Of a stretch of 64,000 nucleotides of DNA, positions 11,010 through 23,311 are shown one piece after another (position 1 is the stretch's first letter; each line of letters starts with the position of its first letter). This DNA comes from Jacaranda mimosifolia (Eukaryota; Streptophyta; Magnoliopsida; Lamiales; Bignoniaceae). The stretch covers positions 25,208,391-25,272,390 of the forward strand of contig CM032126.1 in NCBI GenBank assembly GCA_018894105.1. The letters are read 5' to 3'. The notes under the pieces were generated by a model that saw only the letters and a program-made list of their open reading frames with translations, was not told the origin of the DNA and made no database searches. The position numbers were made by a program, and so were the translations under genes.

Positions 11010-12868
11010 ACTATTTCTACGCTACACGTTGTTGTTCTATAAATCAATCTATAAGCCCATCCTTTCATTTGATGCTTTTTTTTTTGGGACTCCGCAACTG
11101 TAATAACGACTTTCAAATTGCAATCACATAATGGATTGGAGGCATACCTTAGGTCCAATGATAGTTTGAGAAGCCAGTTCTTGTTCGACTTGTGTAAAGA
11201 AGACATTTTTGTACAAAATTACAACCATTCAATAGGGAGATTTTGGGGTCGAGGCAGAGGAGATAAGCAAGGAAGAAATAGTCTAATTTATTTATTTTTT
11301 ACCAAGGGTATTAAGGTCATTACACTATCCAAATTGAAGACCCAATTATATTTCTAAGTGCCTTGAAGACGATCTCCCAATTCGAACCTGTTGAATATTT
11401 ATTTTAAGAATATAAAATGTTAATAGCCATTTAATTTTTTATGAGGAGTTATTAGCTAATTAAAATTTTCACACGGGGTTATTTGCAATTCTCCCCTCTT
11501 TTTTTGAAACGAAGGTCTATTCACAAGAGATTGGAAGGGTGAAGGTGGCATAGCTTCTGTTGCTTTGATTCTCTATTCTTAATCTTGCAAAAGTTTCTTT
11601 CCTAATTCATAGAGCATCTACTCAAGCTCACATATAGTCAGCTGCATCATTTGCTCACTTGGAGATCTTGAAGGATTAATGAGTTGGGTTAATTGTTTGG
11701 AACACTCTATGGTACCAATTTTAATGAAGATGATGGCAAGACAGAAGAAACTTGGATTGGAACCTCTTGAGTTCTTCTTCAATATTTTCGACATCTCTTA
11801 ACTAATGATTTCTTACTTTTTTTAACATAAAAAATATAGATGGCACCAATTAATACTGGATCATGCCAAACTTTTTAAAGTCAAGGTGTGTTTGATTTAG
11901 ATTGGATTTGAAGACTAGTAGCTCTTATCTCAATTCACAAGAGCTGTTGAGTTTACTAATCTGTACACAAGAATACACGTAAAGTTTGTTGAACCTCAAC
12001 TAAAACACTTTGGTTCTTAAAATAGAACCAAATTACAAGAAATGGATACAAATTGAGGTCTAATGTAAAATTAAAACATAAGCACTATAGTCTTTTGATG
12101 TTGTACTGTTTATAGAAAGCTTAAATTTATCAATATTGTCCAACACTAGCTCGTGAATCTTGAGTGGTTAGCTGCTTCCTAAATTGACAACTAGTATAGT
12201 GAGTTGAGTTTTGGATCAAGTTCAAACCCATTTAGAAGAATGTGGATCTTGTCTTGTAAGGATATAATGTAGAGCTATAATTGAGCTAATGCCTCAATGC
12301 AAGGAAGGAATTAAAAATAAATAAATAAATAATATTAAAAAATAATCACTTTGGACTTATTTAAAAAAGAATAAGAAAAATGAAAATTGAACACTATGCA
12401 ATGAGACATGAATCTCAGGATAAGTGAATTTTGAAATATTGCAACCACTTGCCGTATGGGGACCCAACGCTATCCAAAGCCAAAAGATTAGGATTTGCCA
12501 GTAATAATAAATTGAGAAGGAAAAATGTTACCCAAAATAAGCATGAAATAGAAATACAACTTAAAACAGTAAAACAATCTGCAATTCAATTTTGATACGC
12601 AACTTCGAAAGGGATCACACAACACAACAGATTCATCACTAAATTCCAATCTTCCCTTCGACAACACAACTCATTGTAAATCTTCTTGCTGAAAACATCT
12701 ACTTTGTCATATATATACATATATATATATATATGTTTTTTTTTAAAATTAAAAATAACTTGTGGCAACTTCTAACTTGAGGAATCACGTGGGAGTGGGA
12801 GTTCTTGTTAGTACATCCTATGACCTACAAGACTTAAATGTCAGTCCATTATTATTCATTATGTATGC
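11010..12868. other. AT-rich spacer, no gene seen
   Basis: No supportable coding region. It contains short simple repeats (AAAT-type near 12,318; (AT)n near 12,712-12,734). A segment around 11,440-11,490 (GAGGAGTTATTAGC, GGGGTTATTTGCAATTCTCC) resembles the end region of non-autonomous elements but has no matching partner end. Confidence 0.35.
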
Positions 12869-13121
12869 ACGGTGTCACGAACTTGTCCTTTCCACAACTT
12901 TCGTGCGGCACTTAGCTTCTTGATCGCCCCTTGCGACACTTGCTAAGTCAGCCTTCTACCCTTTCGAAGTTAAGTGTGGTGGGTGCTCAAAGTGTTGGAC
13001 AAAAGTTAAGAACAAGAAAAGTAAGTGAAGAGAGGTTACAAGAAAACTTTAGTAAACTTACTTACTTGAATCTTTTGAACAAAGCTTTCTTACTTGACAC
13101 TTTACAAATGACCCCCTTGGC

Positions 13122-13130
13122 CTATTTATA
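13122..13130 (-). promoter_or_regulatory. TATA box of the solo LTR
   Basis: The minus strand reads TATAAATAG here, followed by GGCCAAGGGGGTC. It lies about 210-270 bp downstream, in LTR orientation, of the TTCTAGAA array, as in a U3 promoter. Confidence 0.5.
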
Positions 13131-13254
13131 CTAGTCTCCCTCCCGAATGAACGGTGGAGATTAATTTCATCTTACGGTCTAGATTGAGTGTTCTAGATTT
13201 TTCCTAGTTCTAGGATATTCTACAACTTTCTTACACTTTCCTACAAGTATGTAC

Positions 13255-13420
13255 AACTTTCTAGAGACTTCCAGAGTCTCCCAAAACATTCTAAAGTATT
13301 CTAGTACCTTCCAAACACTTCCAAAGTCTTCCAAAGTCTTCTAGAACCTTCTAGAGTCTTCTAGAACCTTCTAGAGTCATTCAGAACCTTCTAGAATCTT
13401 CCAAAATCTTCCACCAGCCT
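13255..13420 (-). promoter_or_regulatory. Heat-shock-element-like array (TTCTAGAA repeats)
   Basis: Three TTCTAGAA palindromes (13,339-13,346; 13,359-13,366; 13,389-13,396) and many near copies (TTCCAAAG, TTCTAGAG, TTCAGAA) at about 10-bp spacing. The consensus heat shock factor site is alternating GAA/TTC at 5-bp steps; on the minus strand GAAGGTTCTAGAA satisfies three consecutive units twice. Seen: the array. Inferred: heat-responsive LTR promoter. Confidence 0.5.
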
Positions 13421-13642
13421 CTATGATTTTTATTCTTCGGTACATAATTAACCAGGTCGTGACAACGGGCTACCTTGTCCTAAAACTCATCCAATCTCAA
13501 AATTGACCAACGACGCACCGGAAGCAGCTATACTGTAACATTATCAGCACATCCTAGTCCTAGGAACTAGGGCCTACGCCATTAAATATTATTGAACCAA
13601 GATTGGCCAGCACAGCACCTACAACATTATTTCCTTGTTTTT

Positions 13643-13673
13643 AATTATTATTATTATTACTATTATTATTATT
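13643..13673 (+). repeat. (ATT)n microsatellite
   Basis: About ten ATT units with one interruption (TAC TATT). Confidence 0.85.
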
Positions 13674-13674
13674 G

Positions 13675-14075
13675 GTCAAAGTTGAATGAGCTATTCAAAT
13701 ACTCAACCAAAGACCACTGGGCCCCTTATCTTCATATAAATGATGATTATATTATAGACTATAGTGATCCAGAGCAGATCTCATCCAAAACTGAAGATAG
13801 GCAATGTCAATATTATGCTCAATTTAAATTCAATTTATATAATGTTCAATTCAAACATAATCCAAAAAATTTCATGTAAATTTTTGTTGACACAAAAGCT
13901 TCTATTCGTGAATCTATAATCCACATCTCAACTCATATCAACCTATTATTATACGTATTGTTCACTATATTGTTTTATTAGTGAAAAATAAAATTATTAT
14001 TTTAAGAAAACCAAAAAAAAAATAAAAAATGCGAAGAAAGAAAGAAAGGGCATCAGATATAGTAATGTATAAGCA
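13675..14075. other. Spacer between solo LTR and TOC90 3' end
   Basis: AT-rich. A 95-codon frame at 13,592-13,879 includes a Tyr run encoded by the microsatellite and is not credible as a gene. Confidence 0.4.
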
Positions 14076-14089
14076 TGAATTGAAACAAT

Positions 14090-14473
14090 TTTATTAACCG
14101 TAACCTCAGAATTTCACAGTAGTCACTTTGGTACACCTGATGCAGCAGCCATCTGCCCATCACCAATGTTAATGTACAATAAGAAAACAAAAAACTAACA
14201 TCAAAGTGTTCTTACTGTCTGTATCTCGAGCAATGCTTCTTGAGTGTCGTCCAACAAATTGTCCTATATAGCCTAACAGGTCACAAAATTCAAAAAAGAT
14301 TGCTATTCTTCAACAAAGCTTCTCCACTGAAATCATAAAGCTTCACTATCTTCTTGCGAGCATCACTGAGTTTTCACTTTTGCATTATTAAGCTATTTCT
14401 CAACGATGAACTACAGATTTCTGCACTACAAATATCAACTATCAGCAGTGAAGTGAACATTAGATGAAAAATA
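14090..14473 (-). other. TOC90 3' UTR with poly(A) signal
   Basis: On the minus strand the sequence after the TOC90 stop stays non-coding to AATAAA at 14,095-14,090, a standard polyadenylation signal, giving a 3' UTR of about 0.4 kb. Confidence 0.5.
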
Positions 14474-17400
14474 CTATCCTGTCTCCAGAGTTTCTCTACT
14501 GCTAACACTGTTATATGACTTTTTCCGCAACAGGCTTCTCAAGACAGAGATAACAGCAAACAAAGCTATCTCCATGTGCTCGGAGCTACTCATCTTTAAA
14601 CATACCTGACCCATCTTCCGGCTATTCACATTGGCATTTACTGACATTTTTGTACCCCGGCTCAATCTAAAGTCAGACTGTACATTTCCACCCAGAACTG
14701 TCTCATTTTTAAAAGAGAGGAATGTCATCGCCAGACTTATCTTGTCATCTCTCACAGGGTAGTCTTTCCCCTTTAAAATGGCTTCAAAACTTCCACCGTA
14801 AGCCACTTGCCCAGCACCTGTTATCCCACCAACATTCATTTTAAAATCCAGCCTCTTTTTAGTTGAGATGATATCTTCAACCTTGGCACCATAATAGTAG
14901 TTATTTTCAAATGACGTCACAGAAACACCACATTCAGTAACATTGTGTTTCAAATTCTTCAGCTTTGCGTTACTACGAAGCGAGCAGATCAATTCCTTGC
15001 CAGCAGATTGGACATCAAGGCCTACACTATAGGTGGGCCCTCTAGGATCTAAGAAAGCAGCTGTTGATTCACATTGAACGCTGAAGTCTTGCTTGTCCTT
15101 GCTCATTTGTCCTGCAACATAGGTAATGACATTCTTCCTTACTTCTGCAGCTATCTCAAGGTTGATTCCATCAAAGCCTACATCATGATCCCATCCATGC
15201 GGATCTAGAACTGGTCTTGCAAGCCACTGGTCAGGCGTAACGAGGCAGCGAAATCTATGCATAGGGGAATCCGAATCAAAACTTGGAGGGACAGCCATGT
15301 CTGGGAGCATAATTGGTTCTGGAGGTTCTTCCTGATTAGCAGTATTATCATCAGAGGTCACACCATCAGTGTCTTTCTTCTCTCTTCTGATGTATTCTTG
15401 TTTAATCTGTTTCTTCAAATAAAGTGTCTCCCTGTAATCCAATTCGTCAAGATAATCCTTTTTCTGAGAAGGGGTCATTTTCTGGAACTGAGCTTTAGTC
15501 AGAATGCGGATAGGAGGTAATTGATCATATTCATCTTCTTCCTCCGTGTCAGAAAAAGAGAGTTCATCAAATTGGTTTTCTGGTTCGTCTGGGCTCAGCT
15601 TCACACGATGTTTAAGAAAGGATGAGAGCAGATGAGGCAAAGAAGGCAACCGGGATTTACCCAAAGGCCCTAATTGCACACTGTCTTCAAATTCCAAAAG
15701 AGTATTAACATCACCAAGAATTTTGGTGCATATGCACAGCAACATGAACTGGGTCATCCATACCTGTCCATTAGGAAGAACCTTCTTCCCAGAGTTATCC
15801 ACCTTACAGGATGGATGATTCTCGACCAAAATCACGGGATTTTCAAGTTTCGTATCCAATATTGCCTGGTGAATATGGTGTTGCAGCATCTGTGTGCAGT
15901 AACTGACATAGGAATCATAGCTTACAGGATACCCATTCTGACCTTCGGGAAGGACTGCACAAGAATGAGTCAAAACAATGTTGGTGTTGAACCAAATTGC
16001 AGGACCGAGAATGTCAGTTATAAGCTTCAGTAATGGAAAATCACAATAACCCATGTTAATCAAATCAAGGCGTTCAAAATACAGGATAACATCTGGATGT
16101 GATTTTCGAATAAATCGCTTGACAGAGTGCAAAATTTTCCGATTTTTAATGTCCGAATTTGTTGAGGAAGGCAGCAGACCAGGAGTGTCGATAAAAGATA
16201 TCCTGATGCCATTCACAATTCCAACAATCTCTTGAACCTGATCAGTAGCAGGCCGAAAAGCATCAGTTGTTAGCTTTGATTCACCAAGTATGTTATTTAT
16301 CGTGGAACTCTTGCCGACACCTGTTTTTCCCAAAACAAGGATCTTAAAAGAGAAATCCACTTCAGGTAGACCAAGTTCTTCTTGCTCTGAAGCTATCACT
16401 CGAGCTCTATCAATATGAAGCTTAGCTCTTTTTAGATCTGATTCCCCTGCTCGTATCAGAGTCGCCAGGTGGATCCGATATAAAACCTTTGCCACTGTAA
16501 GATTATCATGCGACAGGCCAAGTCGTCGAAGAAGACGCAAAAACTTAATTTGTAGAGCTTCAACCTTTGCAAGAGGATCCAAATTCTTCTCCCCAGTGCT
16601 AAGACTAGATCTAGAAGAATTTTCGGCCCGTTGTGACAAGGGATTCTGAGTTATCTGAATATCACTAGATGAGCAAGGGGTTTCAGTAGAAACTGACCGT
16701 GAAATTAAATTGGCACTGGTTTGAGTTAAACCTGATACGAAATAGCAAGCAGCTGCTGTCAGACAATATTTATAATTAGTTAATACTAAGAAAAACCCAA
16801 AAATCAACAAAAAAAAGAATTCCACTTTTAGAGTCTTATACCAGATTCCCAATTGGGAGTCAAAATTAGCCTTCTTTAATCATAGAATATAATGAAGAAA
16901 AGGCCATTCAATTTGATTGGATACTGAATGTCCTCTATTACTGGAAAAATAATCCCAAAGGATACTGAAGTTGACCAAAATGCAAACTGTTACTTCACCC
17001 AATGATAGAAAAAATCCACTTATTTTTCATTGGAGAAAAAAAAACATGTTGAGAACAATAACTTCTAGAGGCACTCATAGGTTGTCTGTTAGACATTTTC
17101 TAAGGATCTCCACAAAGATAGGTTCTTCACCATGGCATACTCATGACAAATAGATCCTGCAATAAATTTTTCATGCCACCACATAACTGAACTTTCAGAA
17201 AGAGTACTTCTGAAGTGGATCTCAAGTTTAAGGGTTGCATAAGACTAACTACAAATTAGCAAAATAAGATTCAAAGATTTAGGCAGCCCAAAGGAAATCA
17301 ACCAAGAGTGGACCATTAAGATTGAATTACTTCAATGATAATTGACATATCAATTACAGGACCACAATGAACTACAAAAGTCTATTTCGTTTTGAAGTTT

Positions 17401-18041
17401 AACTAAAGTCATGTTCAGCCCTAAGTCATCAAAAAATCTCACAAGGACTTCAGCATGCAGCAGGTCTTTTTGCTTTTTAAGTTCAAATTATTCAACAATA
17501 TAAAATGTTAAACTTCCAAACAGCCCTTTTTTCTGGCACTTAAAGATTGACAGATAATTCCAGAAAGTTTTGGAATATTCATGCAAGATAAAACAACTAG
17601 AAGGTAGCATATCTCTAAATTTCCTACATCTCACTACCCAAGCCCTATAAGAAAAATAGAAAAGTTGGGCAGCCTTCTTCATGAACCAACATAGAGAGAA
17701 CACTGCATTCTAAAGGGAAAATTTCGATATCATACCACCAAATTACGTTGCATGCTTTCGCATTCATCACTCTACCAAGGTATAAATCAAAAAACAAAAA
17801 CAGCAAAACAACAACAAAGAGAAAATTTAAGCATTGTGCCTAGAGTCCCATTTATATTATGCTCTACAGATAGGAAAAGCAATAATAATAATAATAATGC
17901 AAGGAAGGTGATACCTCGGTTTCCAAGCTCTTCATTTTGAGATTCCGGTGACAAAAAGCCTTCTGATGCTGACAGTGGTCTGGTAGAACCTATTGACTTT
18001 GATATCACTTGAGAGAAAACCCAATCCTTAAAGCTTGTCAT
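14474..18041 (-). CDS. TOC90: Chloroplast outer-envelope import receptor GTPase, Toc90 type
   Basis: Two coding exons: 18,041-17,915 and 16,731-14,474, separated by an intron of 1,183 bp (donor CCGAG|GTATC, acceptor GTATCAG|GT). They join in phase (G + GT = Gly43) to give 794 aa, close to the roughly 790 aa of Toc90. The N-terminus MTSFKDWVFSQ is the characteristic Toc90 start. It has only a short, weakly acidic A region instead of the long acidic domain of Toc159/132/120. The GTP-binding domain shows the P-loop GKTGVGKSS (about 177-185), switch region and DTPG (about 224-227). An acidic linker (SDTEEEDEYD) leads to the C-terminal membrane-anchoring M domain. The family recognises preproteins at the TOC complex, together with Toc33/34 and Toc75. 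The frame is intact. An ATG at 16,852 in the same frame lies in the intron and is rejected as the start because the exon 1 join restores the family N-terminus. A non-coding leader exon upstream is likely. Confidence 0.93.
17881..17898 (+). repeat. (AAT)n microsatellite in the TOC90 coding intron
   Basis: Six AAT units just inside the intron, downstream of the exon 1 donor. Confidence 0.85.
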
Positions 18042-18880
18042 GGTTGCTGCCTACAATAAAAGAAATTAAGCCTTTTTGATAAACTTCACATGCAAGTTAG
18101 AGAATGACAATTTTCCGAGGTGCAGTTAAAGGATTGAGCCCAACCATAACTGAACTTGACCAAGCATTACATATTATGCAGAAAGGCCAGATCAATGACA
18201 ATGTAAACAAGACAGCTAAGTGAATAAACATTAAATTGGAGAGAGAAAAGGATGTCAAACAGATACCTGATTGATTTGTTTAGGGAGACTAACAAAAGTT
18301 TAACCCATTAACTTTTCACCACAGCAGTGTATATGTCCAGTTAATCTGAGAACACGACTAAGATTATCCTTGCATCCTTTCCCTTGAAATGATCACTGCA
18401 GATTATGAGGTCTAAAAGTATCCTATATAAACTTTTAACTTTCACGTGAAGACATTCCAAGTGGTATAAGAGAAAAGAAGTTTATAAAGAAGCTTGGCCA
18501 TAATGCAATTAAAATGAAATACTAAAACTTAGGCAATCAAAGGCTTCAAATTCAAGTTCAGTCTGTGAGTTTATTCAGTTACCCATATGTATGTCACAAG
18601 CTTATATTCCTCTCCCTCCAAAAATGAAGGCTTATGAAAATGATAGATAGGCAGCCAATTTAACATTTAAAAATGAGGTATGCTTCTAGGGCATCAAAGT
18701 ACATCGCTTCAAAAGCATGAAACCTGACAGTAGACTACAACTATTTGTGGCTATGTTCAAATGATTGTCAGTGAAAACACCTTTCTTCAGTTAGGAGCAA
18801 AGCCAAATCCTGGTGCCAAGGATTCAATTAATAAAACCATGGTTAATCAGTACTCATACACATGGTTGTATATGTAAGTG

Positions 18881-18883
<3 letters not shown>

Positions 18884-18920
<37 letters not shown>
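18884..18920 (+). repeat. (GA)n microsatellite
   Basis: About 18 uninterrupted GA units; likely length-polymorphic. Confidence 0.95.
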
Positions 18921-18923
<3 letters not shown>

Positions 18924-19497
18924 TTATCTATAATGGAGTTCAACTGAATAGGCAAGTAGTGAGTCAAAGTTTTTTGACGCTTTACTTTTGAATGGAGATG
19001 AACCAAATAAACTACCACATTCTACCTTGTTTAATACCATTACTTTCTTTTCATGATGTGAAGTAGAACAACTATGGTCTACACCTTAAGAGGTTTTTGA
19101 TAAACAAAAACTTTGGAGCTCAGAAAGATACACAAATGAAGATACTCGTGGGCAGTTTGAAAGTTTGGTCAACAAGACTAATAACACCATCAGTGAATTA
19201 ATGGTTTTTTGGTTCGTAGCCATGGAGTTCTTCTTAACCGTCTGCAATTTCACCCTAGTCATAAAAACAAAGCTTTGGGAAGGCCACATAAAACCTGACT
19301 GAAGGTACAAGAAAGCCCAGGAAATTGTAAAGTAAGATCGTAGAACAAAAATACCACTTAGACTCTTAGCATTTGGAAGTATGAAGTAGCCTTACAGTGT
19401 TCAGCTAACCAAGACAAAATTTACATAGGTTAACTCGTCTCTTAATTCTCATAGATCTCTTTGGAGGGATTTTCTTTGTTAAAAACTTAAAATCTCA

Positions 19498-20445
19498 TTA
19501 AATGCAAATCCCAGTCAAGATTTCCTTAAAAATCTCTATCTGTTCTTCTATGAGAATGAGGACGAGGAGTTGGATAATATCTATCTGAACCTCCAATCTC
19601 TGTCTCTTTAGAATCATAAATACAACAAATTCTTGTGGCTTAACAGGAAAACCAAGGCCTTCTTCATAAACAAAATTCATCAAGTCTGAAAGTCTAAAGT
19701 TTGATTTTGTGCTTGGGATTCTAGATTCTTGGTCGACAAGAATCTAGAATCCGTGTTCTGCTCATTATCAACTGCTCCTACCTGTGACAGAGTACCCTTA
19801 TGAGCTATAAAAGCGCAACATAATCCTTAGTATGCACTTCAACAGGCGCTCTACTTTAAAGAGGTCTAATGGACGTACTTAATGATGTCATTTTGAGTAA
19901 AATGGGTCTCTCATAGATCGCAAGGTTACCAAGAGAAATTCTTAGAAGGGTCAACTGTACCAAAATTTCACTATCAGCATGTCTGATCTGCCAATGAACA
20001 TTGATGACCCTAATTTTGAAGTAGTCCAACATAGACTGTTCTAATAAATTGAGGTCCAAGTTATCATTCTTGACCTTGTCCACCCCAAAGGCATCTCCCA
20101 TAATTGGTTGATTGTCTGATAACTTAGCTTAAAAGATGTTTGGCAAGACTCTCAGCATATGTTTGGCCACTTGTTCTTCCTAGTCAATTACTTGATGGGT
20201 TGGCAGTCACTTTCAGCTTTTCTGAAATATCCGTAAAAGAAATTTCCATCATTCTGGCCCTTGAACCAACATCATTCATGCATGCCAGCTGAATATTATC
20301 ACCCTCTTCAACATAGACGTTCAGCTGCTCCTCAGAAAACTGTCGCCTTGATTCATGAAGCTGTGAAGGAGCCTCACAATCAACAGTAATCCCATGTGCA
20401 TGAGCAGCCCCATTATTAGGACTGACATCATGGGCATCGTTTTAA
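19498..20445 (-). pseudogene. Unassigned minus-strand coding-like fragments
   Basis: Minus-strand open stretches at 19,498-19,683 and 19,856-20,101, and one at about 20,219-20,445 whose translation includes the segments HGITVDCEAPSQLHES, LNVYVEEGDNIQLA and ARMMEISFTDISEKL. These are balanced in composition and unlike the surrounding AT-rich shadows. No start, splice or domain can be assigned. A decayed LINE or other transposon ORF inside the TOC90 leader intron is the simplest guess. Confidence 0.25.
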
Positions 20446-21379
20446 TCTCCTAAATTCAGACAAGTAGGAACCAGCCAGTTCACAAGCAGCACTATCTACT
20501 TTGAACCTGTTCAATCCATTAGTGTTAGAAATGTCGCAATGTTTTACGTGCCAGTTGGATACAAACGAAATACAATTGATTTATTGGATCTGAAAATTGC
20601 TCTGTTCTGTAGGCACCACTTCACTCTGATCTGTCACTTTTTAAATCACCAATGGCCTTAAAAGTTACTTCAAGCTGCTTTAAAACCCAAACCCGATGAG
20701 TCCGAGCCACCTTGCTCCTTAATAACTCAACTTCACTAAAACAAATCAAAAAGACATGGAAAGAAAGGAAAAAAGATAACCTCTCCCAAAGAGTCAGGAT
20801 TGTAGGTCCTCACCGAAATATTTTCATTCTTATGTTTATAAAACCACTATCATCCCTTATCCATATCAAACCTACTACATGAATTAATTTATGAATACTG
20901 AAATTTCCATTTATATGATTAATACTATTTATTCAACAAATTTGATTGGGTCATAAGAGTTGAATTTTTTGTTATGATAAATTGATAAAACAATTAGCTG
21001 GTCTAATAGTCACTTTAGTGTTGCTAGTGAGACGTTCTTTCCATAAATCCTCTGAGTGAGAAAGGTGGAGCACTAGGTTAAAGCACTGGCGGGGCAGCTG
21101 AAGATCCAACATTTGTATTCTACACCTTACAGGCCACAACAAATGAATGCCTACTCTTATGGACTGACAAGTGAAAGGCAACTCAAAGCAGAACATTTGC
21201 TATCATAAAGAAAGCAAAGGAGCTACTGACTGGCGCTAGCCAACCCAAAAGGCTAGATCATATTCATCAGATAGGCCCTAGCATCTGAAGTAGATTCCTG
21301 CATAAGAGAGATGAGGCAGCGGACCAGGCAATATGGCATAAGAAAGATAAATTCCTGCGCTGCAATAACTTTGACAAAA

Positions 21380-21760
21380 ATTAAGAAAAATGATGTATTG
21401 AATTACTCTATCCCTCATATAGAGAGATAGGAAGGTTAGAGTACAAGACTGGTATGGGTATAGGATTTAAGCCTAAAAATAACCTAAACAAAAGAAAACT
21501 AGATACTGAAAACATTCTCACACTCTCCCTCAAGCTGAGGATATCTACCAATCATGCTCAACTGGTTATACAAAAAACAAACACAAAATAGAAGATAACC
21601 AAACATATTAGAATATTCTAACTCTCCTTCAAGTTGACCACTATTGAAGTCAAGAGGAGCGAAGAGAATGTGTATCATTAAGAGCAGAGGAATAGAAAAT
21701 TGAGGTGAAAACTAATGCTCTGAGCTGCAGACAGGGCAGATAGAGGTTCCCGAAAAATCA
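21380..21760. mobile_element. Copia-like retroelement fragment
   Basis: Contains the phrase ACACTCTCCCTCAAGCTGAG (21,519 on) and a related ACTCTCCTTCAAGTTGA copy near 21,621, typical of many plant Ty1/copia LTR-adjacent regions, preceded by ATAGAGAGATAGGAAGG. The ends and target duplication could not be defined. Confidence 0.35.
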
Positions 21761-22140
21761 ATAGGGTCATGATGGAATTAGATAGGGAACATGGTAGGAT
21801 TCTATGTGGCCATAACAATACAGATAGAGCTCACAGTGAGACTATACCTAACCGTAACAAAATTATACTGGGACCATGATGAGATTTTATAAGGCCATCA
21901 CAGAATCAAACTAAGATCACAATAAGAATTTATCTAGCATTGAGAGAATAGACAAAGATCACAGCGAGATTCTACCTAACCATGATGGAATCCGACAAAG
22001 ATTACAACGAGATTTTACATAGTTATAATAGGATCAAATATAGATCATCGTGAGATTTTACTTGGCCATGATGGAAGCAAACAGAGACCACAGTAAGATT
22101 TGACATAGCTATAACGTAATCAAACAATTATATAAAAATC
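21755..22140 (+). repeat. Degenerate minisatellite, about 42-43 bp period
   Basis: Roughly nine diverged units, each containing a GATCACAGTGAGATT-like block followed by an ACC/GGCCATGATGGAATC-like block (for example near 21,952, 21,994, 22,037 and 22,080). It directly follows the copia-like fragment and may be part of that element. Confidence 0.65.
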
Positions 22141-22149
22141 TTGGCGTGG

Positions 22150-23300
22150 CCACTAACAACTAGACAAAAATCAAAATGAAATTTTAGTGAGTCTTATAGC
22201 TATAGCTAGAGTTTTTATGTTTCATTTTTAAGATCAGACAGACAGAAAATTAAGGACATAGATAGTTAAGAGTTTACTAAAGCTTACACCAAACACCAAC
22301 TAGAGAAAAACGGAGACAAAGTACTTGGCAAAAATGATTCACTGTTTTTTAAAGACACATATAAAAGAACCTCAAAGAAAATAGGAAAAAGGAAAAGATA
22401 AAATATAATGGAGGCAAAGAGAGAGAAGCAGGCGCCAAGACTAAGCTTTTTTTTTTAATGAAAGGTAGGCAAGAAATGAAATGAGCTTAACCACAAAAAT
22501 AAAATAAAAAGAAGCTTGTCTTTAATTTGTGAAGAATGAAAAAAGAAAAAAGAGAAGGGGCTCAGTTGGTAGATAGGAGCGTCGGTGAGCTCCAACCAAA
22601 CGCGGAGGATAGAGAAAAGATAGGGCCTCAATTGGTCATTATCAACGACAAAGCCCCAGTGGCAAACGAAAACCTTGCTTAAGTGGTACAAGAATTGGGT
22701 TGGGGAGACACGACAGACACGACAATGCCATATTATGGAGAGTGCCAGATGGCTTTGCTCATCATGAGGCCAAGTATTCTTCATAATCTCATAAAACACT
22801 AATCTGCAGTAAAATTGAGTAAACCTTGGCACTTCCACAAACCCAACTACATACATCACCATATTTTTCTATTATAATCTAGAAACTAATGTCCTTCCCT
22901 CATGTAAATACATCAAGAACCTCAGATTCTCCAACCTTTCACTCAACTTACATCACAAATTAATATCACAACTTAAACAGGTGACATGCCAGGCCAGTAC
23001 ATGACAAAGTTTACAGTCCTTTTTCGTAAAATAAATCGCAAATTTCTACGAAAATTTTCTTGGGGGGAACAAGAAGTAGCTCAATGAAACTCAATACAGT
23101 GACAAAATATAGAGACAACCTAGCACAACCCATTTGCAAAAGAAGAATATAACTTTTCTGTAGTAAAGAACACCAAAACAATCAATTGAACTATAAAACT
23201 GTACAATAAGCCAATACAAAATAAAAACAGTCAAACTAGTTTCTTAATGAAACAATTAAGCAAACAAGGCCAAAAAAGAGCAAATCAGTATAAAACGAGG
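22150..23300. other. Rest of the inferred leader intron, no gene seen
   Basis: AT-rich. A 135-codon minus-strand frame (22,455-22,862) is rich in Phe/Leu/His from T-rich DNA, with no recognisable domain. Poly-purine stretches only. Confidence 0.35.
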
Positions 23301-23311
23301 AGGTATTTTAC

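Larger units (their letters stand above)
12873..13464 (-). mobile_element. Solo LTR, minus-oriented, with HSE-like array
   Basis: About 592 bp beginning TGTCACGAAC and ending GGTCGTGACA, so the ends are TG...CA with short inverted repeats (TGTCACGA / TCGTGACA). A 4-bp ACGG lies directly on both sides (12,869-12,872; 13,465-13,468). No second LTR or internal region adjoins it, so it reads as a solo LTR left by recombination. Orientation is inferred from a minus-strand TATA box and motif array. The gypsy/copia superfamily cannot be fixed from the LTR alone. Confidence 0.65.
18051..23311 (-). other. Probable leader (5' UTR) intron of TOC90, 5.26 kb
   Basis: The bases before the TOC90 ATG read TTTATTGTAG|GCAGCAACC on the minus strand, a good 3' splice site nine bases upstream of the start. 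The nearest convincing donor linked to a promoter is ATCAG|GTAAAATACC at 23,312/23,311. If joined, the leader intron is 5,261 bp and holds a (GA)n repeat, ORF fragments near 20 kb, a copia-like relic and a minisatellite. Another donor (AATCAG|GTATCTG near 18,267) could define an extra small leader exon. Inference; a transcript would settle it. Confidence 0.4.

Noticed and set aside
13592..13879. 95-codon ORF with a Tyr run
   Set aside because: The Tyr run is a translated ATT/TAT microsatellite; no other support.
15257..16235. Plus-strand frames of 60-119 codons opposite TOC90
   Set aside because: Shadows of the conserved minus-strand coding exon; no start context or domain.
16732..16852. Alternative TOC90 start at the ATG at 16,852, giving a hydrophobic N-terminus
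   Set aside because: This segment has intron features and ends in an acceptor. The exon at 18,041-17,915 supplies the family N-terminus and joins in phase to the expected length.
22455..22862. 135-codon minus-strand ORF
   Set aside because: Phe/Leu/His-rich composition from T-rich DNA; no domain; lies in the inferred intron.
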